Of a stretch of 50,196 bases of DNA, positions 8,357-16,663 are shown one piece after another (position 1 is the first letter of the stretch; each line of letters starts with the position of its first letter). The stretch is from positions 1-50,196 of the forward strand of contig CAITSE010000303.1 of assembly GCA_903894975.1 (NCBI GenBank). Direction: 5' to 3'. The position numbers were made by a program, and so were the translations under genes. This DNA comes from an uncultured Lentisphaerota bacterium. Lineage in GTDB: Bacteria > Verrucomicrobiota > Lentisphaeria > Oligosphaerales > CAITYL01. The notes under the pieces were generated by a model, which was given only the letters and a program-made list of their open reading frames with translations, searched no databases and had not been told where the DNA came from.

Positions 8357-10372
8357 TTATTTGGGGCTGGTGCCCCCGGGCCAGTCGTCGGTGCGGAACG
8401 GGGCGGCCGGCAGGCCGGTGGCGTTGGTCAGATTGCAGGCCGGGTTGTTGGCCCAGGCGTACCGTACCGCCAGGGGCGCCGCCACGTCCGGGGCGGAGAC
8501 AACTACCGCGACGCCATCAAGGCGAGCAGTGGCCCACTTGAACTTCCGGTCGCTGCCGGCGATGGCGAAGCCGACTAGTTCCTTCCCGTCCGCGCTCTTT
8601 AGCCCGACCGCATCGTCGAAGGCCAGACGGATCGCGCCGCCCTCGACCGTCTGCGCCCGGAAGCGCGGCCCGGAGGCGGCGACTGGCAGGCGGTAAACCT
8701 GGGCCTCGGCCGTCAGCGCCAGACGTTTGCCCACATCCTGCTTGTTGAGCGGGTGAACGTTGTCCGCCTCGCCGATGTCGATGGTGATCGCCAGGCCGCA
8801 GTTCGGAACCTGGCGCGCGGTCAGGGACTGCGCCTCGCGCATTTCGGCCCAGGCCGACATTTCCGGCCGTGTGCCGCGGCCCATGTGGTTGGGCAGTTGC
8901 ACGACCAGGAACGGAAGGTCGCCCTGTTCAAGGCGCCCGCGCCAGTCGCGGATCAGCGCCGGCAACAGCGTGCGGTATTGCCAGGCGGCGTCGGTATTGC
9001 TCTCGCCCTGGTACCAGAGGATGCCGGTCAGTGTGAGCGGCAGCAGCGGCGCGATCATGCCGTTGTACAGCGAGGTGATGCCCGGGACCCGGTCATACCG
9101 CACCGGCGCCGGCGGAGCGGCGGCAAAGGCCGTGCCCAGGCGCAGCTTCCACACGCCGGCCAGCGGCGCCGGCGGCAGCCCTTCCGGGGTCAGCGCCAGT
9201 TCCTCGGCCTTTCCGGTCAGGCCGCATTCGCCGTCCAGGCAGACCAGGCGCACGGCGACCGTGTTGCGCCCGGCCCGCAGCAATCCGGCCGGCACGCGCT
9301 GTTTGCGGAACCAGTTGACCGATTCGCTGTCGCCAACGCTTTTGCCATTGATCCACGCCGCATTCATATCCTTCACTCGGATGAGATTCAGCATACCGCC
9401 TTTGCCGGCCGCCTCCGCGGGCAGGTTGAAATCGCGGCGCAGCCAGATCGTTCCCGTGAAATCCGGGGGTACGGCCTTGGCTTCTTTAAGCTTGGCGGGA
9501 AGAGTGACGTCGCGCCAATCGGCGGCAGTGGATGCCTCGGGATCCGCCCAGGGCGCGGGGTCGCCGGCGGAGCCAGGATCGTTGGCCCGGTACCACTCGC
9601 GAATCAGGGTGTCGTAGTCCTTGCCGGTGCGGGCCTGCTGCTCACGACAGCGCGCGACCAGTTCCTGGAAACGGGTGACCGGTGCCGCGAACTCCGGCAT
9701 GGGCGACAGCGCCTCCGGGCTGACCCAGCACTCCGCGCGGGTGCCGCCGTACGAGCTGTTGACCAGGCCGATGGGCACCTGAAGATCCTGGTGCACCTGC
9801 CGGGCGAAGAAATACCCGACCGCGGTGAAATTGCTTACGGTTCCCGGCGTGCATGCCACCCATTTGGCCGAACTCAGCGCCTGCTGCGGTTGCGGCTCGC
9901 CGGCGATCACGCGTCCGACCGCCAACTGGCGAATGCGCGGCCAGTTGGCGGCGGCCTTCTCCGCCGCCGCGTCTTTCGCTCCCGACACGGTGAATTCCAT
10001 GTTCGACTGGCCGGAGCACAGCCAGACGTCGCCGACCAGCACATCCGTGGAGGTGCTGCACCGGATTCCGGCCGCGGCTTCCAGGACATGCGGTCCGCCG
10101 GCCGGCAGCGGGCCGAGCCGCGTCAGCCACCGGCCATCCGTCCCGGCGACGGCCGTGGCGGTCGCGTTCGCCGGCAGGTTGGGACCGCGAAGCGTCACCG
10201 TCACGGCGGCTCCCGGATCGGCCCACCCCCACAACACCGCCGGGCGGTCCCGTTGCAGCACCGTATGGTCGCCAAATAGCGGTGAGAGCAGCGGCCTGGT
10301 GGCGGCGACCGGTTCGACGGCAGACACGGAGACGGCAACCGCCAACAGGAAAAACAGATGCAGGAATTTCAT
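8357..10372 (-). CDS. Secreted sialate O-acetylesterase-like SGNH esterase
   Basis: This enzyme is predicted to remove O-acetyl groups from sialic acids or other acetylated glycans outside the cytoplasm. The 671-residue product starts with a hydrophobic signal peptide (FLHLFFLLAVAVSVSA) cut near residue 20. The catalytic Ser 123 lies in the block I motif LCSGQSNMEF, a second family block is GILWYQGESNTDA, and the Asp/His pair is D537 and H540 in ADNVHPLNK. A beta-sandwich insert of about 100 residues (roughly 230-400, with TIWLRRDFNLP) separates the two halves, as in larger family members. Length and motif order fit the SIAE family well. It stands alone, convergent with hsdR, with no sialic-acid genes nearby, so plant or algal glycan esters are equally possible substrates. 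Confidence 0.88.
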   Translation of the reverse strand: MKFLHLFFLLAVAVSVSAVEPVAATRPLLSPLFGDHTVLQRDRPAVLWGWADPGAAVTVTLRGPNLPANATATAVAGTDGRWLTRLGPLPAGGPHVLEAAAGIRCSTSTDVLVGDVWLCSGQSNMEFTVSGAKDAAAEKAAANWPRIRQLAVGRVIAGEPQPQQALSSAKWVACTPGTVSNFTAVGYFFARQVHQDLQVPIGLVNSSYGGTRAECWVSPEALSPMPEFAAPVTRFQELVARCREQQARTGKDYDTLIREWYRANDPGSAGDPAPWADPEASTAADWRDVTLPAKLKEAKAVPPDFTGTIWLRRDFNLPAEAAGKGGMLNLIRVKDMNAAWINGKSVGDSESVNWFRKQRVPAGLLRAGRNTVAVRLVCLDGECGLTGKAEELALTPEGLPPAPLAGVWKLRLGTAFAAAPPAPVRYDRVPGITSLYNGMIAPLLPLTLTGILWYQGESNTDAAWQYRTLLPALIRDWRGRLEQGDLPFLVVQLPNHMGRGTRPEMSAWAEMREAQSLTARQVPNCGLAITIDIGEADNVHPLNKQDVGKRLALTAEAQVYRLPVAASGPRFRAQTVEGGAIRLAFDDAVGLKSADGKELVGFAIAGSDRKFKWATARLDGVAVVVSAPDVAAPLAVRYAWANNPACNLTNATGLPAAPFRTDDWPGGTSPK

Positions 10373-10701
10373 GGAGGAATCCTCTATGGGTAACCACCTC
10401 TCGCGGACCGCAGCAGTCGCAGTCGTTGTAATATTGCCAGACTGCGGCCGGACGCAATCCTCCCCCCTCTGGATAGGGGTAGGGATTAGGGCTTTCGCCC
10501 TACCCCTCCCTCCGAACCGGACTGGCGGCCACGGCGAAGGCCTGGCCTTGGGATAATGCCCGGCGTTCGGGATGAAGAAATGCCGAGTGCAACTCGGCGC
10601 TCCCAGGGGGATGGTAAAAATCTCTAAGCCGGCTAGGTTCCTGTGGTTGTGAACCGCGGGACACCCATCATCCCGGACGACGACCAGCGGAGGGCTCAGG
10701 C
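10373..10701. other. Divergent intergenic region with hairpin-forming repeats
   Basis: No gene is seen in these 329 bases between the divergent esterase and prenyl-synthase genes. A ten-base perfect stem, AGGGGTAGGG at 10475-10484 and CCCTACCCCT at 10498-10507, encloses a 13-base loop. Further right, near 10582-10600, GCCGAGT and ACTCGGC pair around a three-base loop. Both look like members of dispersed repeat families rather than terminators, since neither has a T-run. A ribosome site (GGAGGG, 10689-10694) precedes the gene at 10702. Confidence 0.6.
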
Positions 10702-11796
10702 ATGACGGACATGAGAACAGGCGTCGCCGCGGATTACGCCGCCGAACTCGACCGCGCCGCCAGCATGATCAACGACTTGCTGCACCGGGAAACCCTGCCT
10801 GGCACCGTGCGGCCCGCCGCCCTGGCCGACGCGGTACGCGCCTACCCGGAACGATGCGGGAAACGTCTCCGCCCCGCCCTGCTCCTGTGGAGCTGCGGCC
10901 TGGTCGGCGGCGATCCGGCCAAGGCCCGACATGCCGCTCTGGCCGTCGAACTCTATCACAACTGGACCTTGGTCCATGATGACATCATCGACCGCGACGA
11001 GACTCGCCGCGGCCAGCCCGCCTGCCAGGTGCTGCTGCGCGAATCCTATCCCGGCGCCCGGAAAACCGGCGCCGCCGCCAAACGTCACGGCTGCGACCAG
11101 GCCATGCTCGCCGGCGACATCCAGCACGGCTGGGCGGTCGACACGCTGGCTCGCGGCACCGGGGACGGTATCCGCCCGGAGATCGCCCTGGCCCTGGTCC
11201 GCCGGCTCTGCGGCACCCTGACCCCGGCCCTGCTCAGCGGCGAGGCACTCGACGTCGAGTTCGCCGCCGGCAAAGCCATGCCTTCGGCCACCGCTATCGA
11301 ACACATGATCGCCCTGAAAACTGGCGCGCTATTACGTTTCGCGGCCCAAGCTGGAGTCCTTATTGGATTGGATTCCAGTGACTTCGATTGCCAGGAGGCC
11401 CGCAACCTTGGCGACTTCGCCGAAAACGCCGGCGTCGCCTTCCAGCTTCTGGACGATTGGCTCGGTGTGTTCGGAGACAGCGCTGAACTCGGCAAGCCCG
11501 TCGGCGCCGACCTGCGCGAGGGCAAGAAAACCCTCCTGCTCTGCCATGCCCTGACCATGGCCACACCCGCGGCCCGGCGCGAACTCCGCCGCCTGGCGGG
11601 AAATCCCCGCCTCGATGCCGCCGGCCTTGACCGCGCCCGCACCCTGATCCGCGACTCCGGCGCCGAAACCGCCCTCCTGACCAACGCCCGCCGCCTGGCG
11701 GACTCCGCGCAAAACCTGCTCCTCGCCTTCCCCGCCAACCCCTACCGCGACCGGCTCGGCGCTTGGCTCAACGCCCTCGTCAACCGCCGGCGGTGA
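10702..11796 (+). CDS. Polyprenyl diphosphate synthase (FPP/GGPP synthase family)
   Basis: This cytoplasmic enzyme condenses isopentenyl diphosphate onto an allylic diphosphate to make farnesyl, geranylgeranyl or longer prenyl diphosphates for quinones, carotenoids or undecaprenyl carriers. The 364-residue sequence has the first aspartate-rich motif DDIID at 93-97 followed by RDETRRG. The substrate loop GKRLRPALLL is at 53-62 and a KTG block at 206-208. The second aspartate-rich motif reads DDWLGVFGD from 251, in which the third Asp is replaced by Gly; as far as I recall, some other trans-prenyltransferases share this form. Chain length cannot be assigned with confidence. A GGAGGG ribosome site seven bases before the ATG supports the start. 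No other isoprenoid gene is adjacent. Confidence 0.88.
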   Translation: MTDMRTGVAADYAAELDRAASMINDLLHRETLPGTVRPAALADAVRAYPERCGKRLRPALLLWSCGLVGGDPAKARHAALAVELYHNWTLVHDDIIDRDETRRGQPACQVLLRESYPGARKTGAAAKRHGCDQAMLAGDIQHGWAVDTLARGTGDGIRPEIALALVRRLCGTLTPALLSGEALDVEFAAGKAMPSATAIEHMIALKTGALLRFAAQAGVLIGLDSSDFDCQEARNLGDFAENAGVAFQLLDDWLGVFGDSAELGKPVGADLREGKKTLLLCHALTMATPAARRELRRLAGNPRLDAAGLDRARTLIRDSGAETALLTNARRLADSAQNLLLAFPANPYRDRLGAWLNALVNRRR

Positions 11797-11823
11797 ACCA
11801 GTTGCCGCTTGGGCAACGACAGC

Positions 11824-11956
11824 GGATTAAGGGACACGGATTAAGGGACAGGGAAACGATACTCGTATCACCCCCTGAACGAACCGGGTGACAGGCCGTC
11901 ATCCCGGCAAAACCCCACAACCGTCATCGCGCTGGCAGTGATTGGCAACCTGTCCC
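11824..11956. repeat. Tandem GGATTAAGGGACA pair and distant inverted GGGACAGG arm
   Basis: GGATTAAGGGACA occurs at 11824-11836 and again at 11838-11850. GGGACAGG at 11845-11852 pairs with CCTGTCCC at 11949-11956. The second arm runs into the end of the FAH-family gene on the minus strand, so that gene's TAG stop codon lies at the border of the repeat. Confidence 0.55.
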
Positions 11957-12735
11957 TATTCGTCTCCGAGCACAGGGTTGCGCAGGATGCCGATGCGGCC
12001 GAGTTCGACTTCGACGGAATCGCCGGCGCGGATCGGGCTGACGCCGGCCGGGGTGCCGGTGAGGATGATGTCGCCCGGGAAAAGCGTCATGGCCGCGGAC
12101 GCATGGGCCACCAGCGTCGCCGGGCCGAAGACCATGTCGCCCGCAGTCGCCTGCTGTTTCACCACGCCGTTGACCCGACAGGTGATGGGCAGGTTCAGGA
12201 CCTCGTCCAGGCTCAGTCCGGTGACGATCCAGGGACCGAGCGGACAAAACGTGTCAAGGCTCTTGGCCCGGGCCCATTGGCCGTCACGCTTCTGCAAATC
12301 GCGCGCCGACACGTCGTTGGCGCAAGTCACACCCAGGACATAATCCCAGGCCTTTGCCACCGGCACATGCTTGGCGGTCCGCCCGATCACCAGAGCCAGT
12401 TCCGCCTCGTGCTCGACATGTTGCGACAACGGCGTCAAACGGATCGCCTCCCCCGGCCCGACCACCGCAGAGGGCGCCTTGAGGAACAGCAGCGGCTCCG
12501 GCGGCACCTCGCCGCCGTGCTCTTTGGCGTGGTCGGCATAATTACGGCCGACGGCCACGATCTTGCCGGGCGCGACCGGCGCCAGCAGGCGGACATCCGC
12601 CAGCGGCCCGATTTTACGGCCCCGACGAACTGGCCGCGCCGGATCAAACAGGTCGCCATCCAAGGCGAAGGCCACCCCATTTTCCACCAAACCGAACGCC
12701 GGACCGGTGGCCGATTGATAGCGGATGACAATCAT
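11956..12735 (-). CDS. Fumarylacetoacetate hydrolase (FAH)-family hydrolase/isomerase
   Basis: FAH-family enzymes cleave or isomerise acylpyruvates and related 2-keto acids with a divalent metal. The 259-residue product has the usual small N-terminal region and the complete catalytic barrel. Visible motifs are GKIVAVGRNYADHAKEHG (about 57-74), FLKAPSA, the metal-site HEAELALVIG, NDVSARDLQK, the SLDTFCPLGPWIV lid strand and GDIILTGTPAGV. The glutamates of HEAE are predicted metal ligands together with a downstream Asp. The sequence is closest in style to the generic bacterial 2-hydroxyhepta-2,4-diene-1,7-dioate isomerase/acylpyruvase annotations. The substrate cannot be settled from sequence, and no catabolic operon surrounds it. 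It is transcribed away from the discoidin-domain gene behind it, 31 bases apart, and may share its transcript. Confidence 0.87.
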   Translation of the reverse strand: MIVIRYQSATGPAFGLVENGVAFALDGDLFDPARPVRRGRKIGPLADVRLLAPVAPGKIVAVGRNYADHAKEHGGEVPPEPLLFLKAPSAVVGPGEAIRLTPLSQHVEHEAELALVIGRTAKHVPVAKAWDYVLGVTCANDVSARDLQKRDGQWARAKSLDTFCPLGPWIVTGLSLDEVLNLPITCRVNGVVKQQATAGDMVFGPATLVAHASAAMTLFPGDIILTGTPAGVSPIRAGDSVEVELGRIGILRNPVLGDE

Positions 12736-12766
12736 GTCAGACGTCCTGTGATGAGGTCGGGGTTCT

Positions 12767-13243
12767 TCATTTCACGCCATAAACCTTGAACTCCCAGATG
12801 GAATATCCCCATTCCGTGCCGCGCTTGCTTCCCAGCATGCGAACGAAACGCGCCTTTACCGGGGTAAACTCCCGGACATCCTCGCCAGCCTTCCCCTCCG
12901 TCACGCTGGCCACATCCTTCCAAGTTTTACCGTCATCCGACACTTGCAGCTTGTATTCTGCGGCACAAGCTGTTTCCCACACCAGCACGACCTTGCCAAT
13001 TTTCTGTGCCGAACCAAGGTCCACCTGGAGCCACTGCTCGTCAATGAATTCCGACGACCAGCGGGTTTCCACATTACCATCCACGGCCAACGCCGCCGCG
13101 TATTCTTCTTGCACGCCTGACGCGGTGGCGGTTTTACCCTGCGCCAGGTTTACCGGTTCCTCAGCCGCTTGGCTGGAAGAAATCAACCCCCATACCAACG
13201 CTTGTGTCATGACCATCCCAAACACGATTGAATGCCATTTCAT
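12767..13243 (-). CDS. Secreted F5/8 type C (discoidin-like) carbohydrate-binding protein
   Basis: The 158-residue product is a signal peptide (about 1-26, ending SSSQAAE) followed by a single discoidin/F5/8 type C domain. The domain shows the typical NLAQGKTATASG opening, the AVDGNVETRWSSEF turn, QWLQVDLGSAQKIGKVVLVWE, YKLQVSDDGKTWKDV and the closing ARFVRMLGSKRG...WEFKVYGVK. Such domains bind galactose-type sugars or other glycans. Alone, without an enzyme domain, it is probably a secreted or periplasmic binding protein. The longer reading frame from 13396 was rejected: the ATG at 13243 has an AGGAG site upstream and begins the signal peptide. It may be co-transcribed with the FAH-family gene downstream, but no functional link is evident. 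Confidence 0.85.
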   Translation of the reverse strand: MKWHSIVFGMVMTQALVWGLISSSQAAEEPVNLAQGKTATASGVQEEYAAALAVDGNVETRWSSEFIDEQWLQVDLGSAQKIGKVVLVWETACAAEYKLQVSDDGKTWKDVASVTEGKAGEDVREFTPVKARFVRMLGSKRGTEWGYSIWEFKVYGVK

Positions 13244-13416
13244 AAAAAACTCCTGGTGGTTGCCTGACCGTGACGCGGAGGGACTGGGCGACACTGTATC
13301 ACGGGAGGCGGCAACGCGCGAACCCAATCGCTTCACAACCTTCGCACCCGCAGTTGACGCAGCTCCGGCCACCGCTACATTCACCCTCTTTCTCACCCCC
13401 GCCGCCCGAGGAGGCC

Positions 13417-14241
13417 ATGGATCCTGTCGCCCTATATCTCGGCCCGCTCACCATCCGTTGGTACGGTGTATTTTTCGCGATAGGCTTCGTGGCCGGGTAC
13501 TGGGTTCTGCTGGCCCGCGCCCGCAAATCCACCGTGGGCGAGACGCACGCCGGCAACCTGGCGCTAACGGCTATGCTGGCCGGCGTGGCCGGCGCACGCC
13601 TCCTGTATGTGACCACGCACTGGAGCCAATTCCAGGGCCAGCCCTGGTTGGAAATGCTGCGCATCGACCACGGCGGGCTGGTCTTCTACGGCGGCTTCAT
13701 CGCCGCCACCCTGAGCATGCTGCTTTATGCCCGCCGGAACCGGCTGCCGCTGGGCAACATCGCGGATCTCGCAGTGCCCGCCCTGCCCCTGGCCCACGCC
13801 TTCGGCCGCATCGGCTGCTTCCTCAACGGCTGCTGCTTCGGCAAGGTCTCGGATTCCGTCCTGGCCTGGACCTATCCCGCCACCTCGGATGTCCGCGCCA
13901 TCCAGATCGCCAAAGGACTGCTGCCGCCGGACGCCGTCGCCTGCCTGCCGGTCCTGCCGGTACAGCTCTTCGAATCCGGCTTCAACCTGTTGCTCTGCGG
14001 CGGATTGCTGCTGCTGGAAAAACGGCTTCCGCGCTACGGCCAGCTGGCCGCCGTCTACCTGAGCGTCTACGCCTGCGGCCGCTTCATTCTGGAAGGCCTG
14101 CGCGGCGATTATCCGGCCGGAGGCATGCTGACCCCGGGCCAGAACACCGCCATCCTCCTGCTGCCCGCCGGACTGATTCTCTTCTTCGTGCTGGGAAAAT
14201 TCGGGGCGAGACGAAAACCAATGCGGGAGGCTAACCGCTGA
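13417..14241 (+). CDS. lgt: Prolipoprotein diacylglyceryl transferase Lgt
   Basis: Lgt is the inner-membrane enzyme that moves diacylglycerol from phosphatidylglycerol onto the lipobox cysteine of prolipoproteins, the first step in lipoprotein maturation. The 274-residue protein opens with the classic strand-helix LGPLTIRWYGVFFAIGF. It carries the catalytic HGGLVFYGGFI segment, the invariant GRIGCFLNGCCFG signature and a C-terminal arm with GRFILEGLRGDY. Around seven membrane segments are visible. The start at 13417 has a GAGGAGG site a few bases away. The upstream extension to 13270 overlaps the divergent gene and was rejected. A lipoprotein substrate is present in this window (LysM protein, 36882-38036). 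Confidence 0.94.
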   Translation: MDPVALYLGPLTIRWYGVFFAIGFVAGYWVLLARARKSTVGETHAGNLALTAMLAGVAGARLLYVTTHWSQFQGQPWLEMLRIDHGGLVFYGGFIAATLSMLLYARRNRLPLGNIADLAVPALPLAHAFGRIGCFLNGCCFGKVSDSVLAWTYPATSDVRAIQIAKGLLPPDAVACLPVLPVQLFESGFNLLLCGGLLLLEKRLPRYGQLAAVYLSVYACGRFILEGLRGDYPAGGMLTPGQNTAILLLPAGLILFFVLGKFGARRKPMREANR

Positions 14242-14263
14242 CCTGAATCATGCAGAAACAGCC

Positions 14264-14345
14264 TTTTGCCCGCTAAATTCCGCGAAAAGGCGCGAAAAAA
14301 TTCCGGACTCCATTTCGCGACATTTCGCGTATTTAGCGGGCAAAA
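14264..14345. repeat. Long inverted repeat with GCCCGCTAAAT ends
   Basis: The left arm at 14264-14298 starts TTTTGCCCGCTAAAT and continues through CGCGAAA blocks. The right arm at 14313-14345 is its imperfect reverse complement, ending ATTTAGCGGGCAAAA. It fills most of the lgt-to-pseudouridine-synthase gap. A single related arm occurs near 49972-50006. Confidence 0.8.
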
Positions 14346-14464
14346 AAAACAGCGTCAATCTTTGCGATCTTTGCGTTCTTTCGCGGCAAAAAAATGAATT
14401 TCTTCGCGGCTTTGCAGCCTTGGCGGGAAACGGTTTTGAAAACGAACGGGGAACGGGGAACTCC

Positions 14465-15478
14465 ATGAGTCACAACGAAGAAGAACAGGAACTGCCGGAC
14501 GGCTCGGCCGCGCCCATGCCGGCCCCGCCGCCGCCGGACCAGCGCCCGGACCGCCTGGACGTGCCCGCGGAAGCCGCAGGCGAACGGCTCGACGCCTTTG
14601 TCGCAGCACACCTGCCCTGGAAATCCCGCTGCTGGTTCCAGCACCGCATCAAAGACGGGGACATCCGCATCAACGGCAAATTCGTCCGCCCCTCCGAAAC
14701 CCTCCGCGCCGGCGATGAAGTCACCTTCAACTGGCCGGCAGACAAAAGCTTTGTCCTGCAGCCGGAAAACATCGACCTGGACATCCTGGCGGAGGAGCCG
14801 GAATTCCTGGTTCTGAACAAACCCTCCGACATGGTCGTGCATCCGGCCAAGGGCAATTGGACCGGCACCCTGGTCCAGGGGCTCCTGGCCAATGCCACGG
14901 AAGAGTTTAAGGAGATGATCGACGACGAAATGCGCCCCGGCATCGTCCACCGGCTCGACAAGGACACCTCCGGCGCACTGGTCATCGCCAAGACCGTGGA
15001 CGCGCTGGCAGCGCTGCGCCACGCCTTCAAGGAACACCTGGTTTCCAAAACTTACCTGACCGTGATCATCGGCGCCCTGCCCCAGCTCCGCGGTGAGATC
15101 CGCACCAACATTGGCCGGCACGGAACCGACCGCAAGAAGATGTCGGTCCTGGACCATGCCGGCAAGCCCGCCGAAACGCATTATGAGGTGATCGCCACCA
15201 CGGTTCATGCCAGCCTGTTGCGGGTGCGTATCCTCACCGGCCGCACCCACCAGATCCGGGTACACATGGCGCACCTGCGCCATCCCGTGCTCGGCGACGC
15301 CATCTACGGCGGCCGCCGCCAGGAAATGCCCTTCATGCCCGACCGCCAGATGCTCCACGCCTGGAAGCTGACCTTCCCCCATCCCCGCACCGGCGAACGC
15401 GTCGAATTCACCGCGCCGCCGCCGCCGGACTTCCTGGACTGCCTCGCCCGCTACGGCCTCACCCTGCCGGCGGCATAA
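14465..15478 (+). CDS. RluA/RluD-family 23S rRNA pseudouridine synthase
   Basis: This enzyme isomerises specific uridines in rRNA to pseudouridine. The 337-residue product has an N-terminal S4 RNA-binding domain (about 40-95, RLDAFVAAHLPWKS through FVRPSETLRAGDEV) and the RluA catalytic domain. The catalytic Asp is D165 in HRLDKDTSG. The closing motif TGRTHQIRVHMAHL and the LGDAIYGG loop are present. A proline-rich acidic leader of about 30 residues precedes the S4 domain. The S4 plus RluA architecture and length fit RluD, which modifies helix 69, but RluC-type specificity is not excluded. ATG 14465 was chosen over TTG 14420 because the latter lies in a repeat and GGGGAA precedes the ATG. The upstream neighbour is lgt, 223 bases away across an inverted repeat. 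Confidence 0.92.
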   Translation: MSHNEEEQELPDGSAAPMPAPPPPDQRPDRLDVPAEAAGERLDAFVAAHLPWKSRCWFQHRIKDGDIRINGKFVRPSETLRAGDEVTFNWPADKSFVLQPENIDLDILAEEPEFLVLNKPSDMVVHPAKGNWTGTLVQGLLANATEEFKEMIDDEMRPGIVHRLDKDTSGALVIAKTVDALAALRHAFKEHLVSKTYLTVIIGALPQLRGEIRTNIGRHGTDRKKMSVLDHAGKPAETHYEVIATTVHASLLRVRILTGRTHQIRVHMAHLRHPVLGDAIYGGRRQEMPFMPDRQMLHAWKLTFPHPRTGERVEFTAPPPPDFLDCLARYGLTLPAA

Positions 15479-15573
15479 ACCATATCTGACTCGCCAGTGC
15501 ATCTTTCCAGTTTCAAGCTGCTCCTGGCTTATAGTATACCGGTTTTGCGTTCACGATTAATCCGCGGAGTTTT

Positions 15574-16485
15574 ATGTCTTCCGATCTGGCTGGCCTCCTG
15601 ATGGGGCTGGGGTCCGCTCTTGGCGCATCCCTGTCCTATCTCTGTTCCCGGCATTATTACGCGGCGACAAACCGCGGGGCCTGGTCGCTGTTCGGCATGG
15701 CGCATCTCCAGATGGGTGTTTTCGCCGTGCTGCTGCTGCCCTTCGTAGTCGGTGGCAACCTCGGGCCGCTCCGAACCTGGCTGCCGGCCCTGAGCGGATG
15801 CGCCATCTTCTACCTGGCCGCCCAGTGCCTGCTGTTCCAGGCGCTGCGGGAGGCGGACGCCTCGCAGGTCGCCCCGCTGATCGGCCTGAAAATCCCGGTC
15901 CTGGCCCTGGCCTCGCCCTGGATCCTCGGTCTCGCCGTCACACCCGGCGGCTGGGTCGCCGTGGGACTGTGCGTGGCGGCCGGATTCCTGATTTCACCGC
16001 CAAAGCGGTTAACTCATCTACGCCCGCTGCTGCTGATGCTGCTAACCTGCTGCGGGTACGCCGCCTCCGACCTCTGCATCGGCGCGCTCATCCGCGAACT
16101 TCGCCAGGGCGGCGCGGCTATGCCCGCCCTCTTGGCGGTGACGTTCTCCTATATCCTCACCGGAGTTATCGGCGCCGGCGTCGTGCTGGGGCGCCGGGAA
16201 ATGACCGGCTGGTCGCGGCAGCTTCACGCCCTGCCCTTCAGCGTGACCTGGTTCAGCTCCATGATCCTGCTGTTTCTCTGCTTCGCACGCATCGGCGTGG
16301 TCTACGGCGCCATGGCGCAGTCGGTCCGCGGCATCCTTAACGTCATCATCGGCGCCGTCATCGCCCGGCTCGGCTGGCAACACCTGGACAACCTGCGCAG
16401 CAACCGCCTGCTCCTCCAGCGCGGCGCCGGCGCCCTGCTCATGACCCTGGCGATCCTGCTCTACCAGTACACGCGCGTTGCATGA
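15574..16485 (+). CDS. EamA/DMT-superfamily permease
   Basis: The 303-residue product is an integral inner-membrane protein with about ten hydrophobic helices arranged as two five-helix halves, the layout of drug/metabolite transporters. Helix starts are visible at SDLAGLLMGLGSALGASL, HLQMGVFAVLLLPFVVG and SGCAIFYLAAQCLLFQAL in the first half, and at LLLMLLTCCGYAASDLCI and SVTWFSSMILLFLCF in the second. The substrate is not predictable; members export amino acids, nucleotides, sugars or act as flippases. AT-rich TATAGT at 15530-15535 may be a promoter -10 element, but no good -35 was found. The stop codon directly abuts a long inverted repeat. Confidence 0.82.
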   Translation: MSSDLAGLLMGLGSALGASLSYLCSRHYYAATNRGAWSLFGMAHLQMGVFAVLLLPFVVGGNLGPLRTWLPALSGCAIFYLAAQCLLFQALREADASQVAPLIGLKIPVLALASPWILGLAVTPGGWVAVGLCVAAGFLISPPKRLTHLRPLLLMLLTCCGYAASDLCIGALIRELRQGGAAMPALLAVTFSYILTGVIGAGVVLGRREMTGWSRQLHALPFSVTWFSSMILLFLCFARIGVVYGAMAQSVRGILNVIIGAVIARLGWQHLDNLRSNRLLLQRGAGALLMTLAILLYQYTRVA

Positions 16486-16613
16486 AAAACACGAACGTCG
16501 AACATCGAACGTTGAACGTCCAACGTCGAATCGGGATCTATGCGGTGCATAGAAGCTGTCAGGTTTTACTTCAACGTTCTACGTTCGATGTTCAATGTTC
16601 GACGTTCGTTTTT
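16485..16613. repeat. Inverted repeat pair of AACGTCGAAC type
   Basis: The left arm at 16485-16530 reads as repeated AACGTCGAAC/ATCGAACGTTGAACG units. The right arm at 16570-16613 is its imperfect reverse complement, with a 39-base centre. The left arm starts at the final base of the EamA-family stop codon. A short frame across it (starting at 16482, MKNTNVEHRTLNVQ) is a repeat artefact and is not called as a gene. Confidence 0.85.
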
Positions 16614-16663
16614 GCATATGGGGCGTTGCCCTGCCCTGGTTCAATTTTCAGCGTTCGGGTCCG

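Noticed and set aside
10475-10507. Rho-independent terminator
   Set aside because: The stem is strong but lies between divergent genes and has no T-run.
13270-13416. N-terminal extension of Lgt
   Set aside because: It overlaps the divergent gene's leader and lacks homology; the ATG at 13417 has a strong ribosome site.
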